From NCBI RefSeq assembly GCF_946479715.1, contig NZ_CAMLHF010000005.1, forward strand, positions 1-60,464: DNA of 60,464 bases, in the 5' to 3' direction. This document shows, in pieces, positions 51,146-58,880 of the stretch. Source of the DNA: an uncultured Pedobacter sp. (GTDB lineage: Bacteria; Bacteroidota; Bacteroidia; Sphingobacteriales; Sphingobacteriaceae). A program made the position numbers and the translations under genes. The notes beneath the pieces are model-generated. The model worked only from the letters and a program-made list of their open reading frames with translations, had not been told where the DNA came from and did not search any database. Numbering within the stretch: the stretch's first letter is position 1; each line of letters starts with the position of its first letter.

Positions 51146-52378
51146 ATGATGTCTAATAAAGCTTCCTTTACAGATAAGAAATATCTGGTTACCCTTTTTT
51201 TTGTCACCTCTCTTTTTATGTTATGGGGCATCGCCATTACCATGGCCGATGTTTTAAATAAACATTTTCAGCATGTACTGAGCTTGAGCAGATCGCAATC
51301 GGCCTTTGTACAATTTGCCGTGTTTGGCGCCTATGCGGTGATGGGAATTCCTGCCGGCTTGTTTATGAAACGATATGGTTATAAAAACGGAGTATTACTT
51401 GGTTTATCACTTTTTGCAGCAGGTGCCTTTCTTTTTGTTCCTGCTGCTTATACTTCCTCATTTGCTTTTTTTGGTCTTGCCTTGTTTATCCTGGGTTGTG
51501 GCTTATCAACCCTCGAAACTGTAGCACACCCTTTTGTAGCTGCATTAGGAGACCAGCGCACAAGTGATCAAAGGATTAATTTTGCCCAATCTTTTAATGC
51601 AGTGGGCGCAATGCTGGGGCCATTGATCGGTTCTTATTTTTTACTAAGAAACAACACGCCGGGAAGCACAGACCTGACTTCAGTAAGGATCTTATATCTG
51701 GTAATAGGGGGAGTGATTGCATTGATTGCCATTTCTTTTGCAATGGTTAAGGTACCCGATACCACTGATCCCCATGCCGTGCTGGCAGATGAAGCAGCTG
51801 TGAATGTTGATGCTGCACCTGATAAAAAACTTTTTGAACACAGACACTTTGTATGGGCGGTGATTGCACAATTTTTCAATGTGGCGGCGCAGGCTGGAAC
51901 CTGGGCATTTTTTATCAACTACGGACATGAAAAAATGGGATTCAGCGATGAAAAAGCCGGAAATTATATGGTCTTGTTTATGGGGTTAATGCTTCTAGGT
52001 CGCTTTATAGGCACCTTTTTAATGCGGGTAATTGCACCAAATAAGCTATTGGCGACTTTTGCCCTGGGGAATGTGTTAATGTGTATTATCGTAGCACAAG
52101 GATTGGGCTGGCCTTCTTATGTAGCCTTGCTGATGATCAATTTCTTTTTTAGCATCATGTTTCCTACTATTTTCAGTCTTGGAATCAAGAATCTAGGCCC
52201 GCGCACCCAGCAGGCTTCCTCATTCATTTCTATGGGAGTTGTGGGAGGGGCCTTTTTTCCATTCATTATGGGAAGAATGGCAGACCATTTTGGAGTGGCT
52301 CATGCGTATTATGCACCCATTGCCTGTTACCTGGTAATTTTCTTTTTCGGAGCTAGATTTTATAAAGTAAAACATTAA
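51146..52378 (+). CDS. fucP: L-fucose/H+ symporter-like MFS transporter (410 aa)
   Basis: Twelve-helix major facilitator protein of the FucP type: FVTSLFMLWGIAITMADVLNKHF at the first helix, FVQFAVFGAYAVMGIPAGLFMKRYGYKNGVLLGL, GCGLSTLETVAHPFVAALG and RINFAQSFNAVGAMLGPLIGSYFLL are family signatures, with a Phe/Gly-rich second half. FucP takes up L-fucose with protons; relatives carry glucose, galactose or other hexoses, so substrate is inferred. Its stop codon overlaps the ATG of the next gene (TAATG), so it is co-expressed with the fusion hydrolase. This gives the locus an inner-membrane sugar route. Confidence 0.88.
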   Translation: MMSNKASFTDKKYLVTLFFVTSLFMLWGIAITMADVLNKHFQHVLSLSRSQSAFVQFAVFGAYAVMGIPAGLFMKRYGYKNGVLLGLSLFAAGAFLFVPAAYTSSFAFFGLALFILGCGLSTLETVAHPFVAALGDQRTSDQRINFAQSFNAVGAMLGPLIGSYFLLRNNTPGSTDLTSVRILYLVIGGVIALIAISFAMVKVPDTTDPHAVLADEAAVNVDAAPDKKLFEHRHFVWAVIAQFFNVAAQAGTWAFFINYGHEKMGFSDEKAGNYMVLFMGLMLLGRFIGTFLMRVIAPNKLLATFALGNVLMCIIVAQGLGWPSYVALLMINFFFSIMFPTIFSLGIKNLGPRTQQASSFISMGVVGGAFFPFIMGRMADHFGVAHAYYAPIACYLVIFFFGARFYKVKH

Positions 52379-54888
52379 TGAAACGAAAGATAGTAAGTGT
52401 GTTCTTGTTTGGCCTTTTTTTGGCTGGTATGGCAAGGGCACAGCAAAAAGGAAAAAATGAGATTTATGATTTCTCCACACTGGACCATCAAATTCAAACC
52501 TGGGTTGATAGTGGTTTTTATCAGGGTGCCTCCATACTGGTGGCCAAAAATAATCAGGTAATCCATCGAAAATATTATGGGTCTTACGATGCGGGCTCCG
52601 TAGCATATATCGCTTCAGCAGGAAAATGGCTGGCTGCCGCCACAATTGCAGCTGTGGTAGCAGAAGGGAAGCTTTCCTGGGAAGACAAGGTGAAAAAATG
52701 GATCCCTGAAATTAAGGATGTTAAAGGTGAAGCAACCCTCAGACAGTTGCTTTCACATACAGCAGGCTATCCAGATTATCAGCCTGAAGGCAGACCGGTA
52801 GATCACTATCAGCGTTTGGCGGAATCGGTATTGCATTTACAGGATTTGCCGGCAGATACTTTACCTGGTACAAAATTTAAGTATGGCGGGCTGGCTATGC
52901 AGGTAGCTGGAAGAATGGCAGAACTTGCAATCGGTAAAGACTGGGAACAAATTTTTCAGGAGAAGATTGCTCATCCACTGGAGATGATTGCTACTCATTT
53001 TACGCCGGTTGATACAACCCCTGGCCATAGTCCAATGCTTGGAGGTGGGGCACGAACCTGTTTACAGGATTACGCAAATTTCCTGAATATGATCAGCAAT
53101 GATGGGGTATTTAAAGGTAAAAGGATTTTACCCAAATCAGTTATCAGAGAGATGCAGGCAGATCAGATAGGTACTGCAAAAATATCCCCTTTAGAATATG
53201 TTGAAAAGGCGAGAGGGAGCAGCAGAAAAGATATTTACGGACTGGGCGAATGGCGGGAAGAAGTTGCTGCGGATGGGAAAGCCATATTGCTCAGCAGCCC
53301 GAGCTGGGCCGGTGCATATCCATGGATTGATAAGAAAAATAATGTTTATGGCTTTTTCTTAGTAAGGGTAGCTCATCAGAAGAATGGTTTTAGTGCTTTT
53401 TACGCCAGTCCCATACTTCCTTTTTTGGTTAGGGAGATTCTGAATGAACGTGCGCAGCTTGTTACTTATGATGCGCCCAAAGGCATCCTGATGAATCCTG
53501 ATTTTACGATTAAAGTTCGTGAAAAAGGAAAAGCTTGGCAAGCCGTTCCTGCCTATGCTGCCAAGATAGCTAATGTTGTGGATGCTAAAACCAATACATT
53601 GAATACTTCGTTCTGTTACTTTGATTTTTCCGGGGAGGTGGAAGTTTCTGTTACCTACAATAAAGGAACCATCGCTCAGGCAAAAATACGCCCGCTTTCT
53701 TACGGGATAAGTCCAAAAGTTACCGGGAAAACGATCGTTTTTTCTCTGACTGATCCCCGCAATCTTTCAATTGAAGTAAATGGTGATATATTTCACAATC
53801 TTCAATTGTTTGCCAACCCAATTGAAACTTTTCGTCCTGTTAAGGCGGATACCAATATCCTCTATTATGGGCCCGGAATACATTGGGCCGGCTTGGTTAA
53901 AGTGCCTTCTAATAAGACAGTTTATATAGCAGGAGGTGCAGTGGTTCATGGTCAGTTCCTGGTAAGTCATGTTGAACATGTCAAAATTAAAGGCAGAGGA
54001 ATTTTAACCCAGCTTACTGATCTGATCACTACTCCTAAGAAAAGTAGTCCGAATCAACCCCAAAAAGGAAGTCGGGGGCGAAATGATGAATTAACGGTTG
54101 AGTTTTCAAATGATGTGGAAATAGACGGAATCGTTGTGATGCCTCATAAGTATAGTGTACTGGTAGGCCAGTCTATTGGGGTAACCATCAAAAACCTGAA
54201 ATCTTTTAGTTCAGAAGGAAATGCAGATGGTATAGATATTTTTTGTAGCAGCAATGTGCTGGTAGATCGGGTATTTATGAGAAATTCCGATGATTGTATA
54301 GCGATTTACGGACATCGCTGGAACTACTATGGCGATACCAGAAACATCACAATACAAAACTCAACGCTTTGGGCTGATGTTGCCCATCCAATATTAATTG
54401 GCACTCATGGAGACACCAAAAATCCAAATGTGCTTGAAAACATGAAGTTTACCAATATAGATATTCTGGATCAGCATGAAAACCAGATTGATTATCAGGG
54501 ATGTCTGGCATTAAACGCGGGTGACAGCAATGAGATCAGAAATATCCGCTTTGAAGATATCCGAATAGAGGACATTAGAAAGGGTCAACTCATCAATATG
54601 AGAGTAATGTTTAACGAAAAATACAATACCTCTGCCGGTAAAGGGATTGAAAATATCTACTTTAAGGACCTTTCCTATCAGGGAAACAAAGCTAACTTAT
54701 CAATCATCAGTGGTTATGACGAGCGGATTAAAATTAAAAATGTAACCTTTGAAAACCTTAGGGTAAATGGTAAAGTGATTGCAGATGATATGCCTGGTAA
54801 ACCCGAATTCTACCGGACAGGAGATATGGCTAATATCCTTGTTGGTGAGCATGTTGATGAAATTAAATTTATTCAACAGGGTAAATAA
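52378..54888 (+). CDS. Fusion of beta-lactamase-like serine hydrolase and GH28-like beta-helix (836 aa)
   Basis: Signal peptide (1-21, ARAQ). Domain 1 (about 30-360) is a class-C beta-lactamase-like serine hydrolase: SxxK at Ser80-Ala-Gly-Lys83, then LRQLLSHTAGYPDY, Tyr169-Gly-Gly in the place of YxN, LGGGARTCLQDYANFLNMI. A linker (about 365-480) follows. Domain 2 (about 490-830) is a right-handed beta-helix of the GH28/GH49 type: GNADGIDI with Asp617, NSDDCIAIYGHR with Asp638/Asp639, AHPILIGTHG with the His of a GHG-like site. Family members of domain 1 hydrolyse esters, D-peptides or lactams. The pairing suggests deacylation plus glycosidic cleavage of an acylated glycan. Next gene starts 7 nt later. 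Confidence 0.88.
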   Translation: MKRKIVSVFLFGLFLAGMARAQQKGKNEIYDFSTLDHQIQTWVDSGFYQGASILVAKNNQVIHRKYYGSYDAGSVAYIASAGKWLAAATIAAVVAEGKLSWEDKVKKWIPEIKDVKGEATLRQLLSHTAGYPDYQPEGRPVDHYQRLAESVLHLQDLPADTLPGTKFKYGGLAMQVAGRMAELAIGKDWEQIFQEKIAHPLEMIATHFTPVDTTPGHSPMLGGGARTCLQDYANFLNMISNDGVFKGKRILPKSVIREMQADQIGTAKISPLEYVEKARGSSRKDIYGLGEWREEVAADGKAILLSSPSWAGAYPWIDKKNNVYGFFLVRVAHQKNGFSAFYASPILPFLVREILNERAQLVTYDAPKGILMNPDFTIKVREKGKAWQAVPAYAAKIANVVDAKTNTLNTSFCYFDFSGEVEVSVTYNKGTIAQAKIRPLSYGISPKVTGKTIVFSLTDPRNLSIEVNGDIFHNLQLFANPIETFRPVKADTNILYYGPGIHWAGLVKVPSNKTVYIAGGAVVHGQFLVSHVEHVKIKGRGILTQLTDLITTPKKSSPNQPQKGSRGRNDELTVEFSNDVEIDGIVVMPHKYSVLVGQSIGVTIKNLKSFSSEGNADGIDIFCSSNVLVDRVFMRNSDDCIAIYGHRWNYYGDTRNITIQNSTLWADVAHPILIGTHGDTKNPNVLENMKFTNIDILDQHENQIDYQGCLALNAGDSNEIRNIRFEDIRIEDIRKGQLINMRVMFNEKYNTSAGKGIENIYFKDLSYQGNKANLSIISGYDERIKIKNVTFENLRVNGKVIADDMPGKPEFYRTGDMANILVGEHVDEIKFIQQGK

Positions 54889-54895
54889 CCGGCAC

Positions 54896-57736
54896 ATGAT
54901 AAAACGTATAACCTTTCTCTTCTTTATTAGCATATCGGCCGGTGCACTTAAGGCTCAGCAGATCAAGATACCTCCTTTAACCCATACTGAACATCCAAGA
55001 CTGCTCACCGATGCAAAAACGGGAAAAGCACGACTGGCCACATTGATTAGTCGTGAAGATTGGGCAAAAACTACATATGAGAAAATTACTGCTGAGGTCA
55101 GTCCTTACGTTGATCGGCATCAGCAAGACAGCACCTGGATGGTTTCCCGCCTACAGATGTACTGGGATACCCATTCAACAGATGTTTTTATAAAAAATGG
55201 TGCTTATGCCTATGCAACAGGAAAAGCGCCGGTCCCAACAGTACGGTTTACCGGTACCAGAGATGCTGCCAGTCAGTATATGCGGCCTAAACTAGAAGAT
55301 ATTAAACCCTACATGGATCAGGATGGCAAGGTCTACTTTCAAAGTAAGGGACCCGGACAGGCTTGGGAATGGGTAGATCAGTCTAAAACAGGCAGAAGTA
55401 TTGAATCGATAAATATAGAAATCATCAATAAGGCAAGAGATGCAGCAATGATTTACTGGTATACCGGATCAGAAAAATATGGAAAGTTCGCTTATGATCT
55501 TTTCAATACCTATATGGCCGGAATGTATTACCGGAATGAACCAATTGACCTGAACAAAGGGCATGATCAAACTTTAGTAGGTTTGTCCTCATTTGAAGTA
55601 ATTCATGAGGATATACTGGAACCTCTAACGGCATGCTATGATTTTTTGCATGGCTATATTCAAAAAAAACACGCCAAACAATTGCCTCTGTATGCAGAAA
55701 CATTTAAGAAATGGGCAGATATTATTATTAAAAACGGTGTGCCTTTCAATAATTGGAACCTAATAGAGGCAAGGTTTGTTGCCTGCATCGCACTCGTACT
55801 TGAAAATGATCCGGTTTATCCCGATAAAAAAGGCTGTGGATACTACCTCGATCAAATATTGAATCAAACTCATACACGACAATGGGCGCTAACAGACATT
55901 TTAAAAAAAGGTTATGATCCTAAGACGGGAATATGGGCTGAATCTCCGGGTTATTCGGTAAATGTTTTGGCAGATTTTACGGGTTTTGTAAATTTTTTTG
56001 ATAGAACCATGAAAATGGACCTTCTATCTGAAATGCCTGTGCTTAGCCAGGCAGTTTCTGCACAGCCGCAATACTTATTTCCCAATGGATCTATCGTTGG
56101 ATTTGGAGACACACATTATGGTCCAATCCGAATGGAACCTATGGAAGATCTGATCAGGAATGCAAGGCTACATGGAAAAAAAGAGCAGGAACTTTATTAT
56201 ACCCGATTGTTAAAGACAATGCAGAATCTGGGACAAATGGAGATATCAGGAGTACCTAAATTGAGAACCGGTTTTATGTCTTTATTTAGCAACCCGCCTT
56301 TAACACTTAATAGATCTGTAGCAGCAGGTTTACCGGAGGATTATATGACTGCCACTTTTTGGGCACCTAATGTAGCCTGGATGGTACAGCGTAATGGTAT
56401 TGACCCGCATAACGGATTGATGATATCACAAGCCGGCTCAGGTGGAAATCACGCTCATGCCAACGGAATAGCCATGGAATTGTATGGGAAAGGCTTGATA
56501 CTTGCCCCTGAAGGTGGGATTGGAGGTAGTTACTTTCAATCCGACTATGCCGAATATTACTCCCAGTTCCCGGCACACAATACAGTAGTGGTAGATGGCA
56601 TTTCTTCGTATCCTACTATGAAAAGTAATCATTTTCTTAAGCTACAGGGTGCTTACCCGGAACCGGGTATTAAGCAGGGATACTTTAAGGATGTTACTTA
56701 TTCAAACTTGCTTTTTCTTGAACCAGAAACCAATTCTAACCAGAACAGGCTAATGAGTATTGTACGAACCAGTGACTCTAGCGGGTATTACGTAGATGTT
56801 TTCCGGTCGGCTAAAAAAAATGGAGGCGATAAGTATCATGATTATATCTATCATAATCTAGGGCAGCGACTTAGTATTACTGATGCCTTAAAAAAGCCAT
56901 TGCCCTTAAAGGCTACTGATAAGCTGACCTTTGCCAATGAGGAGCTGATGGGTTATGATTATTGGTACGATAAGCAGTCTGTCGTTTCAGTAGGCGATTT
57001 CAATGGCAGGTTTGAGCTGGATATTCCGGGAAGGGCAAGAGTATATATGAACATGTGGATGAAGGGGTATCCGGATCGTGAGATTTTCAGCGTGAAAGCA
57101 CCACCATCAAAATCCTGGAGAAAAGATCAGCTGATACCTGATAGTATTGCCAATCTGCCTTTGCCTACTGTTGTGGTACGCCAGAACGGAGCGGCATGGG
57201 AGCGTCCTTTTGTAGCTGTTTACGAGCCTGTCGAACGTAATACCGGAGGAGGTATTGCTAAGATCTCTTCATTTACAGGGGTCGGGAATGATCCTTCTTT
57301 TGCGGGAATCCAGGTTGAAAGTAAAAATGGAATGATCGATTATATTTTTGCAGGGGCAGCGGCCGAAAGCATTAAATATCAGGATATGCAGTTTAAGGGT
57401 ACTTATGGAATGGCGAGAGCTAAAGCTGATGGACTAGTGTTTTTGTTTCTTACTGATGGGAATGAACTCTCAAAATCTGGATATGGTCTGTTCGCCGGTA
57501 AAACTGCCTCGGCAGTGTTGTCTTTTAAAGATAAACAGGCTTTTTTCAGCGCATCCACCGAAATCAATCTAACGCTTCCCGACGTTTACCTTAGTGATAA
57601 AGAAGTTTCAATAAGCTTTACCGTTGATGGAAAGCTGAAAAGAGTAATAGGCAATAGATTGGAAAGTAATGGAACAAAGGTTGTTTCTTTTGTGATGCCG
57701 GCTTTGAATCTTACCGAAATTGCTATTAAACAGTAA
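54896..57736 (+). CDS. Heparinase II/III-superfamily polysaccharide lyase (946 aa)
   Basis: The start at 54896 gives a signal peptide (MIKRITFLFFISISAGALKAQ); the longer ORF overlaps the preceding gene. N-terminal alpha/alpha-toroid (about 30-450): HPRLLTDAKTGKARL, AAMIYWYTGSEKYGKFAYDLF, NNWNLIEARF, WAESPGYSVNVLADFTGFV. C-terminal beta-sandwich region (about 500-940): GGNHAHANGIAMELYGKGLILAPEGG with the catalytic-type His and the Tyr/His set of heparinase II, then YYSQFPAHNTVVVDG. Such enzymes cut uronic-acid-containing polysaccharides (heparan, alginate, ulvan) by beta-elimination. The exact lyase family is not assignable by eye; it is longer than most PL12 or PL17 enzymes. Confidence 0.85.
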   Translation: MIKRITFLFFISISAGALKAQQIKIPPLTHTEHPRLLTDAKTGKARLATLISREDWAKTTYEKITAEVSPYVDRHQQDSTWMVSRLQMYWDTHSTDVFIKNGAYAYATGKAPVPTVRFTGTRDAASQYMRPKLEDIKPYMDQDGKVYFQSKGPGQAWEWVDQSKTGRSIESINIEIINKARDAAMIYWYTGSEKYGKFAYDLFNTYMAGMYYRNEPIDLNKGHDQTLVGLSSFEVIHEDILEPLTACYDFLHGYIQKKHAKQLPLYAETFKKWADIIIKNGVPFNNWNLIEARFVACIALVLENDPVYPDKKGCGYYLDQILNQTHTRQWALTDILKKGYDPKTGIWAESPGYSVNVLADFTGFVNFFDRTMKMDLLSEMPVLSQAVSAQPQYLFPNGSIVGFGDTHYGPIRMEPMEDLIRNARLHGKKEQELYYTRLLKTMQNLGQMEISGVPKLRTGFMSLFSNPPLTLNRSVAAGLPEDYMTATFWAPNVAWMVQRNGIDPHNGLMISQAGSGGNHAHANGIAMELYGKGLILAPEGGIGGSYFQSDYAEYYSQFPAHNTVVVDGISSYPTMKSNHFLKLQGAYPEPGIKQGYFKDVTYSNLLFLEPETNSNQNRLMSIVRTSDSSGYYVDVFRSAKKNGGDKYHDYIYHNLGQRLSITDALKKPLPLKATDKLTFANEELMGYDYWYDKQSVVSVGDFNGRFELDIPGRARVYMNMWMKGYPDREIFSVKAPPSKSWRKDQLIPDSIANLPLPTVVVRQNGAAWERPFVAVYEPVERNTGGGIAKISSFTGVGNDPSFAGIQVESKNGMIDYIFAGAAAESIKYQDMQFKGTYGMARAKADGLVFLFLTDGNELSKSGYGLFAGKTASAVLSFKDKQAFFSASTEINLTLPDVYLSDKEVSISFTVDGKLKRVIGNRLESNGTKVVSFVMPALNLTEIAIKQ

Positions 57737-57754
57737 TACCAATATCTTTAGGTT

Positions 57755-58771
57755 ATGACAAAGAAACTATCCATAAGAGATATTGCGGCCGAACTAAACA
57801 TATCCAAGACCACTGTATCTCTTATTTTAAATGGTAAGGCAAAGGAAAACAGGATCAGCGATGTGCTGATCGAGCGGGTGGTAAATCATGTAGAGAAAAG
57901 GGATTACAAACCTAACCAGCTTGCAAAGAGCCTTAGCACGGGTAAAACCATGATTATTGGCCTCATGGTCGAAAAAATTTCTGATTATTTCTTTGCGCAG
58001 GTAGCCTATCATATAGAAGAGCTGGCCTATCAGAATGGCTATAAGATCATTTATTGCAGTACAGATAATGATGCTCACAAAACCAGAGAACTAATTAATC
58101 TTTTTCGTGAGAGACATGTAGACGGATATATCATTACACCTCCGGCAGGCATTGAGCAGGATATCCAGGCATTGATTGATGATGGTTTACCTGTGGTGCT
58201 TTTTGACAGATATTTCGAAGATGTAAATAGCAGTTATGTGATTCTTGATAATTATAAGGCAAGCTTCGATGCGGTAATGTACCTGATTGAAAGCGGCCAT
58301 GAAAATATTGTCTTCGTTGAACTTGATTCTAATCAGAGCCAAATGCTTGATCGCAGAAAAGGTTACCTGGATGCCTTGGCAGTGAAAGGTTTAAATCCGG
58401 CAATCCTGAAAGTGCCATTCGCCAGCACAATGGATCAAAAGGCCGCGATGCTGGTCAATTTTATTAGGAATAACCATCAGCCACAGGCTATTTTCTTTGC
58501 CACAAATTACCTGGCCTTTAGCGGAGTAAAAGCCCTTAATCAGTTAAATCTTAATATCCCGGGTGATGTGGCCATTGTTGCTTTTGATGATCATCAGGTC
58601 TTTGATATTTACGCTCCAACCATAACGGCAGTGGCACAGCCAATTTCAGAACTTGCAAGTCAATCCATTCGCATATTGCTGGATATGCTGGATCCTAAAA
58701 AAAATGCTCAGTTTCCCCAAAAGATGATTGTCCAATCAGAATTCATCGTTCGTAATTCCACTAAAAAATAG
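57755..58771 (+). CDS. LacI-family transcriptional regulator (338 aa)
   Basis: HTH and hinge: KLSIRDIAAELNISKTTVSLILNGKAKENRISDVLIERV, YKPNQLAKSLSTGKT. Sugar-binding-protein-like core: IIGLMVEKISDYFFAQVAYHIEELA, DGLPVVLFDRYFEDVNSSYVILDN, QPQAIFFATNYLAFSGVKALNQLNLNIPGDVAIVAFDDHQVFDIYAPTITAVAQP. It starts 18 nt after the lyase and presumably controls this block or the following lyase gene. Only about a third of its residues look shared with the LacI at 48710, so the two are not recent duplicates and probably sense different ligands. Confidence 0.95.
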   Translation: MTKKLSIRDIAAELNISKTTVSLILNGKAKENRISDVLIERVVNHVEKRDYKPNQLAKSLSTGKTMIIGLMVEKISDYFFAQVAYHIEELAYQNGYKIIYCSTDNDAHKTRELINLFRERHVDGYIITPPAGIEQDIQALIDDGLPVVLFDRYFEDVNSSYVILDNYKASFDAVMYLIESGHENIVFVELDSNQSQMLDRRKGYLDALAVKGLNPAILKVPFASTMDQKAAMLVNFIRNNHQPQAIFFATNYLAFSGVKALNQLNLNIPGDVAIVAFDDHQVFDIYAPTITAVAQPISELASQSIRILLDMLDPKKNAQFPQKMIVQSEFIVRNSTKK

Positions 58772-58880
58772 CAAAGTGTTGTGATTAGAGAGATGTTTTG
58801 GTTTTACATGAGTATAAATCAGATACTTATGTGTCTTACTTGTGATAAGAAACCAAATATCAACCCTAATCAAAACCAAA

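Noticed and set aside
54779..54895. Upstream extension of the heparinase-type lyase to 54779
   Set aside because: It overlaps the end of the fusion hydrolase and disrupts the signal peptide that begins at 54896.
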